Shown here piece by piece: positions 1-6,968 of a stretch of DNA of 13,227 nucleotides. The notes beneath the pieces are model-generated. The model was not told the origin of the DNA. It searched no databases and saw only the letters and a program-made list of their open reading frames with translations. Both the position numbers and the translations under genes were made by a program. This stretch comes from SZUA-152 sp964401355 (GTDB lineage Bacteria > Pseudomonadota > Gammaproteobacteria > SZUA-152): NCBI GenBank assembly GCA_964401355.1, contig CAYNYJ010000084.1:1-13227 (forward strand). The letters are read 5' to 3'. How positions within the stretch are numbered: position 1 is the stretch's first letter; every line of letters begins with the position of its first letter.

Positions 1-621
1 CTGCTGGTCGCGTTGCCGCAGCAATTGCAAACGACAGTCTTCCGGCCAAGCGATAAAGCGAAAAGGCCCGCTGCCGATGGGCTGTTGGTTAAAAGGAGGT
101 TGTGCGGCGATTTTCTGCTTGGGCAAAATGCCAATCACCAAATAACCGGGGAACAATAAATCGGCCTTGCTGAGATGGAAGTCGATGGTGTTGTCATCGG
201 GGGTGTCGATACGCTGAATCATCGATAAGGTGGCGCGATGCGGCGAGCCATTGTCCGGATTCAGTACGGCCTCATAGGTGGCTTTTACATCTTGCGCGGT
301 GAGGCGACGGCCATCGTGGAATACACGACCATCTTCAACTTCGTGCAGGCGAAAACGATAATGGGTGGGCGTGATTTTCTGCCAGCGGGCAATTCCGGGC
401 ACCGGCAATTGCTGCTCATCAAACTCCACCAGCCGTGCGTACAACAAACGATTGATGCGACTGGAAGTGGCGTCAGTGGCAAAGCGCGGATCCAATGTGA
501 CCGGCGCGCTAGCGAGGCCGATGCGCAGGGTGTTGTCCGGCGTGGGGGCACAGGCCACTACAAATAACAGCAGGCTCAGTAAAAAAATGCGCGGCACGTT
601 ACGCTTTTGTCTCGTTAACAT
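1..621 (-). CDS. ABC transporter substrate-binding lipoprotein (SBP_bac_5 family), C-terminus beyond window
   Basis: The reading frame from the ATG at 621 stays open for 207 codons to the left edge, so only the N-terminal part is present. Residues 1-25 form a lipoprotein signal: basic residues (TRQKRN), a hydrophobic stretch (IFLLSLLLFV) and a VVAC lipobox. The mature part begins APTPDNTLRIGLASAP and contains VTLDPRFATDATSSRINRLL, FRLHEVEDGRVFHDGRRLTAQDV and IGSGPFRF. These are hallmarks of family-5 solute-binding proteins, which take up oligopeptides or nickel and act in the periplasm tethered to the membrane. A GAGGAGG ribosome-binding site lies 2-4 bp before the ATG. The site and the first six codons overlap a degenerate mobile repeat (602-760), so the native start may once have been elsewhere, for example the GTG at codon 9. 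Family assignment is secure; the ligand is not visible. Confidence 0.88.
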   Translation of the reverse strand, partial: MLTRQKRNVPRIFLLSLLLFVVACAPTPDNTLRIGLASAPVTLDPRFATDATSSRINRLLYARLVEFDEQQLPVPGIARWQKITPTHYRFRLHEVEDGRVFHDGRRLTAQDVKATYEAVLNPDNGSPHRATLSMIQRIDTPDDNTIDFHLSKADLLFPGYLVIGILPKQKIAAQPPFNQQPIGSGPFRFIAWPEDCRLQLLRQRDQQ

Positions 622-760
622 TTCCTCCTCATTCCGGCGTTTATGCCCTAAAAGGTAAATACCATAATCCAGTGATTTCGACAACTTTCTGGATACCGGA
701 TGATCCTGCCCTATGGGTGTAAGTCCAGCATGACGACAAGGTGTTAGTGAGGCAGCGGTG
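602..760. repeat. Degenerate third copy of the miniature inverted-repeat element
   Basis: The left end, CGCTTTTGTCTCGTTAAC (602-619), matches the terminal repeats of the two better copies. The right end (743-760), reverse complemented, is CACCGCTGCCTCACTAAC. Between them is a diverged, 109-bp version of the CGTCATTCCGGC module (627-735), including an AATCCAGTGATTTC...CTGGATACCGG stretch (667-698). Each end lies 7 bp from the module, so the long arm of the other copies is missing. No target-site duplication is visible. This is a decayed or rearranged relative. The first 20 nt of the lipoprotein gene lie inside it. Confidence 0.5.
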
Positions 761-792
761 AACAAATGACTAATTTTATTTCCAATCTTACT

Positions 793-1006
793 CACCGCTG
801 TCCCGTTAACTTTATTTCCGTCATTCCAGCGAATGCCGGAATCTAGAATGTCGTTGAAATCACTGGATTCCGGCCGTCGCCGGAATGACGGAGGAGGAGC
901 ATTGATTTTCATGTCTCTATTGTCGCGAAATATCACGAAGCAATGAAATAGCGATGTGTTTTGCCACTTAAACAACGTTGCATATCAAGTTAACGGGACA
1001 ACACTG
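793..1006 (-). mobile_element. Miniature inverted-repeat element (MITE), copy A, 214 bp
   Basis: The terminal inverted repeats are CACCGCTGTCCCGTTAAC at 793-810 and, reverse complemented, CAGTGTTGTCCCGTTAAC at 989-1006 (15 of 18 identical). The flanks at 784-792 and 1007-1015 are AATCTTACT and CATCTTACT, a 9-bp target-site duplication with one difference. An internal 72-bp module (819-890) begins CGTCATTCC and ends GGAATGACG; it is 8 bp from one end and 98 bp from the other. Reverse complemented, the module and parts of the long arm (GACATGAA-ATC) align with copy B at 6969-7171. No coding capacity is seen, so any movement would need a transposase in trans. The right duplication contains the stop codon of the CYTH gene. 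Confidence 0.8.
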
Positions 1007-1010
1007 CATC

Positions 1011-1481
1011 TTACTTCCAGTTTTTGAAGGGGTGTTTGACCAAACAAACATTGTAATAACGTGGGTCATCGGAGACTTCGTCGCCCAACCACGCGGGCCG
1101 TTCGAAAACTTCATCCTCAGCCGACAATTCAATTTCGGCCACCACCAGCCCCTGATTATCGCCCGCGAAGACGTCAATTTCCCATGTGTGCGAACCATGC
1201 CGCACATGGTACCGGGTTTTCTCGATGAGCGGGCCATTGGCCAGGGTATCGAGTAACTCATTAGCATCGGCCAGCGGGATGGGATATTCGTATTCCTGAC
1301 GGGTAATGCCCAGGGTGGCGCTCTTGATGTTGAGGTTGGCCTGCTCGCCCGCGATACGCACCCGCACGGAAGATTTTTCGGTAGCGGCCAGATAACCCTG
1401 GCGCATCACCACGCCGGCATCGACTTGCGCACGCCAGTCATCATTGGCTAACAGGAATTTGCGTTCTATTTCAGTAGGCAC
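1011..1481 (-). CDS. CYTH domain (triphosphate tunnel metalloenzyme) protein
   Basis: The predicted protein is 156 residues, a usual length for single-domain bacterial CYTH proteins. It carries the family pattern: N-terminal EIERKFLL, then SVRVRI, LNIKS, RQEYEYPIP, KTRYHV, WEIDVFAG, VAEIELSAEDE and a C-terminal DDPRYYNV. The alternating charged residues line the barrel that binds triphosphate and divalent metal. Members hydrolyse inorganic tripolyphosphate, thiamine triphosphate or make cAMP; the substrate here cannot be read from sequence. The frame opens at 1562, but the extra N-terminal residues (NPHPSPLPVLGEG) are translation of a hairpin repeat. I therefore chose the GTG at 1481, directly before PTEIERKFLL, with a weak AAAGGA 12 bp upstream. 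The stop codon lies inside the target duplication of the element at 793-1006. The FHA gene lies 239 bp upstream, so the link to the kinase cluster is by position only. Confidence 0.88.
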   Translation of the reverse strand: MPTEIERKFLLANDDWRAQVDAGVVMRQGYLAATEKSSVRVRIAGEQANLNIKSATLGITRQEYEYPIPLADANELLDTLANGPLIEKTRYHVRHGSHTWEIDVFAGDNQGLVVAEIELSAEDEVFERPAWLGDEVSDDPRYYNVCLVKHPFKNWK

Positions 1482-1503
1482 TTTTATTGCGGTTCCTTTT
1501 ACT

Positions 1504-1625
1504 CCCTCTCCCAAAACTGGGAGAGGGCTGGGGTGAGGGTTCATGAGGCTGCCTCGGTGCATCTCACCCCTCGCCTAAGAGCGCCTACTTTTGGCATCCC
1601 AACCTTCTCCCCTCAGGGGAGAAGG
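1504..1625. repeat. Paired GGGAGAGGG-type hairpin repeat (REP-like)
   Basis: There are two hairpins. The first is CCCTCTCCC (1504-1512) with GGGAGAGGG (1519-1527) and a 6-nt loop. The second is CCTTCTCCCC (1603-1612) with GGGGAGAAGG (1616-1625) and a 3-nt loop. Between them GGGGTGAG (1530-1537) and CTCACCCC (1563-1570) are also complementary, so the two halves form a larger inverted repeat. This is a common proteobacterial intergenic repeat type, recognisable in translation as PHPSPLP..GEG. It sits between the FHA and CYTH genes and could stall or process the transcript; no function is shown. Confidence 0.75.
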
Positions 1626-1665
1626 AGCAGTAATGTGAATCGACTAAAGTTCGTGGGTGTTTATA

Positions 1666-1711
1666 ACGAGATTCAAAGAAAAGCTGCAGACGTCTTTTCC
1701 TTGAATCTCGT
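1666..1711 (-). terminator. Long hairpin just after the FHA gene (terminator-like)
   Basis: The 18-bp arms at 1666-1683 and 1694-1711 are complementary with one mismatch, which is G-U in the minus-strand transcript. The loop is 10 nt. The hairpin starts 9 bp after the FHA stop codon and would form at the 3' end of the kinase-phosphatase-FHA transcript. No run of U follows on either strand, so it is not a textbook intrinsic terminator. A 3'-end stabilising structure is the alternative. Confidence 0.5.
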
Positions 1712-1720
1712 CCCTAGCCA

Positions 1721-2071
1721 CTAATCCGGCAGCACCACCGTGGTGGTTTCAAAACCTCGCGTTGCCTCATCCACCATGGCAAATTCGTGATCGCCGACCC
1801 TCATCACCTCGCCGTGTTTCAGCATGTGACGTTTGATCGCTTTGCCATTGACGGTGGTGCCATTGGTGCTGCCCTGATCTTCGATGCGCACATCCAACAG
1901 GCCCTCCATATAAACACTGGCGCTCACATTCACCACCACATGTTTGCCGCTGACGGTTTCATCATCCAGACGGATATCACACTCGGGTCGACGCCCGATG
2001 AGCCAACTGCCGACTTCCAGATTGATCTCTTCCAGAAATTGGCCGTCACGGGTATGAACAAGTTTAGGCAT
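1721..2071 (-). CDS. Stand-alone FHA domain protein
   Basis: The 116-residue protein is almost entirely one forkhead-associated domain. The phosphopeptide-binding signatures are present: IGRRPECDIRLDDETVSGKHVVV at about residues 25-47 (read here as IGRR..CDI, then VSGKH) and DQGSTNGTTVNG at about 66-77. FHA domains bind phospho-threonine peptides, so this cytosolic protein probably reads the output of the kinase encoded upstream, or recruits its substrates. No signal peptide or membrane segment is seen. A GAGGTG ribosome site lies 7 bp before the ATG. The gap to the phosphatase gene is 60 bp in the same direction, consistent with one operon. The C-terminal tail (TRGFETTTVVLPD) has three consecutive threonines and might itself be phosphorylated; that is inference. 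Confidence 0.92.
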   Translation of the reverse strand: MPKLVHTRDGQFLEEINLEVGSWLIGRRPECDIRLDDETVSGKHVVVNVSASVYMEGLLDVRIEDQGSTNGTTVNGKAIKRHMLKHGEVMRVGDHEFAMVDEATRGFETTTVVLPD

Positions 2072-2131
2072 GATTTAACACCTCAAAATAACAACATTTA
2101 AAAACATTATGACGCGATCCCGCAGATTCAA

Positions 2132-2953
2132 TCAACGTGAGCCACCCAGCGCCATCAGCACCACCGAGATATTGTCACGGCCACCCTGCTGGTTAGCGAG
2201 ATCGATTAAACGTTGCGCGGCCGGGGCCCAGTTGCCTGCCGTCGTCAGCAAAGTCTCTTCAATGACGTGGTCATTCACCAGGTCCGTGAGCCCGTCGGAA
2301 CACAATAGGAAAACATCCCCTGGCCGGGCCTCGAATTCCTGCACTTCGGCCACTACTTTTTCACGGATACCCACGGCCTTGGTGATGACGTGACTGTACG
2401 GATTATCGGCGACTTCATCGGCCGATATCACCCCTTTTTCGAGCAGCTCACGCACCAGGGAATGGTCGGCGGTCATCGCTTCCAAGGTTTGTCCACGCAG
2501 CCGATACACCCGCGAATCACCGACATGCGCCACCACCACCTTGTCACTGTACATCAGCACCAAGACCAGGGTGGTGCCCATGCCTTTGCGCTCAGGATTG
2601 GCGGCGGCCTCGGTAAAAATCGCCGCATTGGCCTTACCCACAGCACGCCGCACCAGAGTGGCGTGTTTGCTCACGCCCTTGTTCGCGGTCAGGCGCAGGG
2701 GTTTCTGTAGGGTCGGTAGTAGGTTGGCGGTCAATTGTTCGATGCACAGGCGACTGGCGACGTCACCGGCATTGTGGCCGCCCATGCCGTCGGCCAGCAG
2801 AGCCAGGCCACATTCCTCGTCCCAGGCAATGGCGTCTTCATTGTGGCTGCGGGCGCGACCGGTGTCGGTCAACCCTCGAATGTAGACCCTGAATTTTGGG
2901 CCTGTCCATTTTGGCGGATTCTGTAAGGTATTCCCTGGCGTGTTCATTGGCAT
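2132..2953 (-). CDS. PP2C-family serine/threonine protein phosphatase
   Basis: The protein has 273 residues, the usual size of a bacterial single-domain PP2C (Stp1/PrpC type). Metal-binding and catalytic motifs appear in order: SHNEDAI near residue 37, LALLADGMGGHNAGD near 50-64, GMGTTLVLVL, VAHVGDSRVYRL, LLCSDGLTDLV and GGRDNISVVL. The aspartates of DGMGG, SDG and GRDN coordinate the two metal ions that activate water for phosphoester hydrolysis. No transmembrane segment is present. The ATG at 2953 has a GAGGTG site 8 bp upstream, and an ATG two codons later is less well placed. The kinase stop codon is 19 bp upstream, so the two are almost certainly co-transcribed, and the phosphatase probably reverses the kinase's phosphorylation events. 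Confidence 0.95.
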   Translation of the reverse strand: MPMNTPGNTLQNPPKWTGPKFRVYIRGLTDTGRARSHNEDAIAWDEECGLALLADGMGGHNAGDVASRLCIEQLTANLLPTLQKPLRLTANKGVSKHATLVRRAVGKANAAIFTEAAANPERKGMGTTLVLVLMYSDKVVVAHVGDSRVYRLRGQTLEAMTADHSLVRELLEKGVISADEVADNPYSHVITKAVGIREKVVAEVQEFEARPGDVFLLCSDGLTDLVNDHVIEETLLTTAGNWAPAAQRLIDLANQQGGRDNISVVLMALGGSR

Positions 2954-2972
2954 AAAGCGATCACCTCATTCC

Positions 2973-5555
2973 CTATTGTTCGGCACAGCGTCTGATGGCT
3001 TCGGCCATGGCCTGGCCGTTGGCATAACGTTTGTCCCGCTGTTTTTCCAGTGCCTTGTTAATGAGACGTGTCAGACAAGTTGGCAGTTCCGGTCGCAATT
3101 TGCGTATCCCCTTGGGTTTTTCATGGGTAATGTGATACATCAAGCTGGTCAGTGAGTCACCCTCAAACGGCAAACGGCCGGTAAACAATTGATACAAGGT
3201 CACCCCCAGTGAAAACAGGTCGGAGCGACCATCAACCTTTTTACCGGCAATCTGTTCCGGCGACATGTAAAACGGACTGCCCAGCACCGTGCCGGTTTTT
3301 GTCTTGCTATTGTCCGTTAGGCAGGCGATGCCAAAGTCCGTGACCTTGAGCTGGCCTTTGTCGGCATCAAAAATAATGTTGCCGGGTTTGACGTCGCGAT
3401 GCACCACCTTTTGCTGATAGGCATAATCCAGCGCCTCCGCCACCTGAATGCCGATGGCAAACACCTGCTCGATGGGCAGCAGCGTATCGGCACTAATGTG
3501 CTGATCCAGACTGACGCCGGTGATGTAATCCATCGCAATATAGGCCAGATCATGCTCTTCGCCCACATCATAAATAGTGACGATGTTGGGATGATTGAGC
3601 CGCCCGGCGGTTTCCGCCTCCTGAAAAAAGCGTCGCCGTACTTCGTCCAGTTGCTCGCTCTCGAATTCTTCGGTTAGCGCCAGGGTTTTGATCGCCACGG
3701 TACGACTGATGCGCGGATCACGCCCCAGGTACACCGTGCCCATGGCACCACGCCCCAGCTCGCGTTCAATCTCATAGCGACCCAACACCGGGCGCGCAAC
3801 ATTGGGATCATCCACCACCAGTTTGGTGGCCGCATACGACACCGTGGTCGCCGCCAGAGACGTCGCCAACGATGCTTCAGGCAAGCGTTGATGACGCGCC
3901 CGGCGTTCGCGAATATCGCGGAAATTTTCGTCCTGCGCGGCGATGCGATCATAGGCTGCCAGAGCTTTGCTGAATTGGCGTCGCCGTTCGAAATCCAGCC
4001 CCAGGTGATACAGGGCTTCCTGCCATTGTGTACTGACGGCACAAGCACCCAGGCGTTCAAGAGCCTGGTCCAACTGCCCCTGGCTGCGCAAATTGACCGA
4101 CAATTCCACCAGTGCCGCATCCCTTTCTGCACGCAGCCCCGCATGGTGACGGCTCACCCAGTGATGCAGCCACAGCAGACTCTGCCCCGACAATAACAAC
4201 AGCACCGGAAGCGCCAGCGGCAGCCAGGTGTTATGCACAATCATCAGCAACAAGCTGCCATTGAGCATCGCAAAACCCAGGCCGATGGCCACCGCCAAGC
4301 CAAGACTGCCCCGCAAACGCATCGGCAATAACATTAAGTAGAGGATAATTAAAATCACTGCTCCACGCTGCACCCCTAACGACCAGTAGGGGACATTGAC
4401 AAGAGACTCGCTGATAATGGCATTCACCACCTGCGCCGACCATTGCAGTCCGCTACGAGCAAACCCTCCGGGCACTTGAACCGGCTGCGCCAGCGGGCCA
4501 GTCGCCAGCCCCACCAGCACCGTTTTTCCGCGTAGCGGTTTATGCTGATTCACAGATGCATCCGTTAACAGCTGTTGCGCGGACATGACTATCACCGGCT
4601 GTGAGGCATCGCGCAGCCGGGGATAAACTCGCAGCCCGGCATCCGAGGCAATCCAGGCCGTGCCCAATGTCACACCCTGGCCCGGATGTACGGTGATGCT
4701 GTCCACCGGCACCCCCAGAGCGCGTGCCGCGAGCAGCAACTCGAAGCTGGGCAAAAACGAATCCTTTGCCCCCTGCGTATCGCGCAGAACCAATGCTGCA
4801 GCGGCGCGCAAACGTGAGTGATCGGCGGCGAACAATGCGCTACTCACCGCCGCCGAGAATGTCGGCAGGGATGTGGATACCAAGGGTGTCGCCTCGAACA
4901 CCTCAAGTAATTTTGGGGATGATGCGGCAGATAACTCCGGTGGCAACAACAGAGGCAACAACAATGCCAGAACATTCTCGGGGGTTTCCACCGTCAGAGC
5001 ACTCATCGATTCCGACCGGGACGGTGATGCCAACACGACATTCGGCACTGCCTGCAAGGCTGCGCGCAGGCTGGCATCGGGATCAAGCTGCTGCAAAATG
5101 GCGGCGTCTTTGGGCGAATCCAGGCGTTGCCGCAAACGCGCCAATGCCTGCGCATCAATGCGGGTCTGCACGCTATCCAGCGGCACCGTCAGGCCCACCG
5201 CGGCGACCTTGGCATCGTGCAAATACTGCAATACATCGGCAAGTTGCTGGTGAGAAAAGGTCGTGCGGGAAAAGTCGCTACCGGCCTGGGCCTGGGCCTG
5301 GGCCTGCTCTTGCCCCAGGGTCACCACCACGGTGCGATCCGCTTCCTCCACCGTCGGTGTCAAGCTCGCCATGCGGATGTACAGCGCGTATTCCAATTGC
5401 TGCGAACCCGGCATAAAACTCCAGGCCAGCAGACTCAGGCCCAACAGCAGAATCCACCAGCGGTGCTTGCTGAACAAGGACATCAAAAAACGGTTTTCGC
5501 TGTTTGAGTCACTCTTTGCATCGCTGTTTGTGTCACGTAAGCGCACCCTGTTCAT
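2973..5555 (-). CDS. Membrane CHASE2-TPR Ser/Thr protein kinase
   Basis: This 860-residue protein is a one-component sensor kinase. A membrane segment (WWILLLGLSLLAWSF, about residues 32-46) precedes an extracytoplasmic CHASE2 sensor region of about 340 residues. Three further membrane segments follow at about 396-467, then TPR-like helices at about 480-560 (LRSQGQLDQALERLG, LGLDFERRRQFSKALAAYDRI). The C-terminal protein kinase domain runs from about 593 to the end: glycine loop LGRGAMGTVYLG, lysine in VAIKTL, catalytic HRDVKPGNI near 718, DFGIA near 740 and SPFYMSPEQIAG. All key catalytic residues are intact. The ATG at 5555 lacks a good ribosome site; an internal ATG at 5483, just before the first membrane segment, is an alternative start. 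The signal sensed is unknown. Phosphatase and FHA genes follow directly. Confidence 0.95.
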   Translation of the reverse strand: MNRVRLRDTNSDAKSDSNSENRFLMSLFSKHRWWILLLGLSLLAWSFMPGSQQLEYALYIRMASLTPTVEEADRTVVVTLGQEQAQAQAQAGSDFSRTTFSHQQLADVLQYLHDAKVAAVGLTVPLDSVQTRIDAQALARLRQRLDSPKDAAILQQLDPDASLRAALQAVPNVVLASPSRSESMSALTVETPENVLALLLPLLLPPELSAASSPKLLEVFEATPLVSTSLPTFSAAVSSALFAADHSRLRAAAALVLRDTQGAKDSFLPSFELLLAARALGVPVDSITVHPGQGVTLGTAWIASDAGLRVYPRLRDASQPVIVMSAQQLLTDASVNQHKPLRGKTVLVGLATGPLAQPVQVPGGFARSGLQWSAQVVNAIISESLVNVPYWSLGVQRGAVILIILYLMLLPMRLRGSLGLAVAIGLGFAMLNGSLLLMIVHNTWLPLALPVLLLLSGQSLLWLHHWVSRHHAGLRAERDAALVELSVNLRSQGQLDQALERLGACAVSTQWQEALYHLGLDFERRRQFSKALAAYDRIAAQDENFRDIRERRARHQRLPEASLATSLAATTVSYAATKLVVDDPNVARPVLGRYEIERELGRGAMGTVYLGRDPRISRTVAIKTLALTEEFESEQLDEVRRRFFQEAETAGRLNHPNIVTIYDVGEEHDLAYIAMDYITGVSLDQHISADTLLPIEQVFAIGIQVAEALDYAYQQKVVHRDVKPGNIIFDADKGQLKVTDFGIACLTDNSKTKTGTVLGSPFYMSPEQIAGKKVDGRSDLFSLGVTLYQLFTGRLPFEGDSLTSLMYHITHEKPKGIRKLRPELPTCLTRLINKALEKQRDKRYANGQAMAEAIRRCAEQ
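5283..5306. repeat. In-frame hexamer tandem repeat, four units
   Basis: GGCCTG is repeated four times without interruption. On the coding strand this is CAGGCC, giving (Gln-Ala)x4 in the kinase's sensor domain, in the context GQE-QAQAQAQA-GSD. The unit is a multiple of three, so slippage would change only the length of the Gln-Ala stretch and not the frame. Confidence 0.85.
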
Positions 5556-5669
5556 TAATCCATTAACGCATCGGCAGCATATCAGAGCACGGCCCCAAAA
5601 AGCGGAACCCGCACACGCTTCACATCGACCGGCGGACGCTCCCGCTTGAGAGCAACTTCTGGCCCGACC

Positions 5670-6968
5670 TCAGGTCTGCCCCCCTCGCCCTGCGCCAGAG
5701 GCAGAGACAGAGGCATCCACCTTCATCAACAGCCAGCCACCCAACAAAAACAAGACGATAATCGATAGCATGCCCCAACGATGACTGCCACTGGCAAGGC
5801 TCACCACGCCGACCATCAACGGCCCCAGCATCGCGGCAAATTTACCCAGCATATTGTAGAAACCAAAAAATTCGGCCGAGCGGTCAGCGGGAATCAGGCG
5901 TGCGTAATACGAACGACTCAGCGCCTGCACTCCGCCCTGCACCAGGCCGATGGTCACCGCCAGCGCATAAAATTCCGCACTACTGTCCATGAAAAATGCA
6001 CCCAGCGTCGCCAGCACATACACCACCAGCGCCAGCAAGATGCCGCGCTTGGCACCTTCGCCGTTCGCGCCCAAACGCTGCGCCAAAAATCCGAAGGCAA
6101 TGGTCGATGGCAGGCCCACAAACTGGGTGATTAACAAGGCCGTGATCAAATCATTCTGGTGCAAACCAATAGACAAACCATAATCCACCGCCATGCGCAC
6201 GATGGTGTCCACCCCGTCGATGTACAACCAATAGGCGACCAGAAACAACACCACCATGGGCATTTGTCGCAAATGATGAATGGTTTCGACTAACTGCCGG
6301 TAGCCTGCACGGGCCACGGCCCAACCGTTAATGGTTTGCTTGGCCGGCGCTTCCTTCACCCACAAAAACAAGGGCAGAGAAAACACCGCCCACCAGATTG
6401 CCACAGTGATGAATGACAGACGCACCGCCTCGCTGGCCGACGCCAAACCAAAACTTTCGGGAGACAACGTCATCGCGACATTCACACCGAACAACAGGCC
6501 CCCGCCCAAATATCCCAGCGCATAACCCAGCGCCGAAATAAAATCCCACTGGTCTTTTTTGGCAACGGTTAGCAACAGGGAATCATAAAAAATGTTCGCG
6601 CCCATGAAGCCAATAGTGGCGGTGATGAACAACACCAGTGCCGCCAACCATTGCCCCTCCCCCACACCGTAAAGCGCGGCGGTGGCCACTATGCCGGTGG
6701 CGGCAAACAACAGCAAAAGCCGTCGGCGCAAGCCGCCGCAATCAGCGATAGCGCCTAACAAAGGCGCGGCAACCACAATCACCAGACTCGCCAGGGCATT
6801 GGCCACCCCAAGCTGAAAGGTGCTCTCGGTGCTGGCCACGCCTGCACTCCAGTATTGTTTAAAAAATATCGGAAAAAAGCCCGCCATCACCGTCGTCGCG
6901 AAAGCAGAATTGGCCCAGTCGTACAGGGCCCAGGCGATGATGGGTTTATTTAAGGAAGAATGTTTCAT
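5670..6968 (-). CDS. UMF1-family MFS transporter
   Basis: The 432-residue protein is highly hydrophobic, with about 12 membrane segments. It shows signatures of the bacterial UMF1 / Atg22-like branch of the major facilitator superfamily: N-terminal YDWANSAFATTV, a GAIADCGGLRRR loop after the second segment, and GGVQALSRSYYARLIP...AEFFGFYNMLGKFAA in the second half. UMF1 proteins are inner-membrane transporters or effluxers whose substrates are mostly undefined. The start at 6968 lies exactly at the edge of a 203-bp miniature element, and the first nine bases of the gene belong to its target-site duplication. No good ribosome site precedes this ATG. Before the insertion, the gene would have followed the flavoprotein gene with 9 bp between stop and start. 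Confidence 0.9.
   Translation of the reverse strand: MKHSSLNKPIIAWALYDWANSAFATTVMAGFFPIFFKQYWSAGVASTESTFQLGVANALASLVIVVAAPLLGAIADCGGLRRRLLLLFAATGIVATAALYGVGEGQWLAALVLFITATIGFMGANIFYDSLLLTVAKKDQWDFISALGYALGYLGGGLLFGVNVAMTLSPESFGLASASEAVRLSFITVAIWWAVFSLPLFLWVKEAPAKQTINGWAVARAGYRQLVETIHHLRQMPMVVLFLVAYWLYIDGVDTIVRMAVDYGLSIGLHQNDLITALLITQFVGLPSTIAFGFLAQRLGANGEGAKRGILLALVVYVLATLGAFFMDSSAEFYALAVTIGLVQGGVQALSRSYYARLIPADRSAEFFGFYNMLGKFAAMLGPLMVGVVSLASGSHRWGMLSIIVLFLLGGWLLMKVDASVSASGAGRGGQT

Noticed and set aside
602..1006. Possible CRISPR array because of repeated CGTCATTCC/ATCCAGTGATTTC motifs
   Set aside because: The units are palindromic, inverted relative to each other, unevenly spaced and flanked by target duplications, so they are MITE copies.
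1787..2101. Plus-strand open frame opposite the FHA gene
   Set aside because: It is antisense to a gene with unambiguous FHA motifs, and its translation has no recognisable domain.
4724..5416. Long plus-strand frame (230 codons) opposite the kinase
   Set aside because: The opposite strand encodes the continuous CHASE2 kinase. The translation is Arg/Pro-rich and has no domain, a typical antisense shadow of GC-rich coding DNA.
5556..5669. Possible promoter (TGATATGCT, extended -10 like) for the kinase operon
   Set aside because: The -10 resemblance is fair, but no convincing -35 lies at the right distance. I could not support it as a feature.
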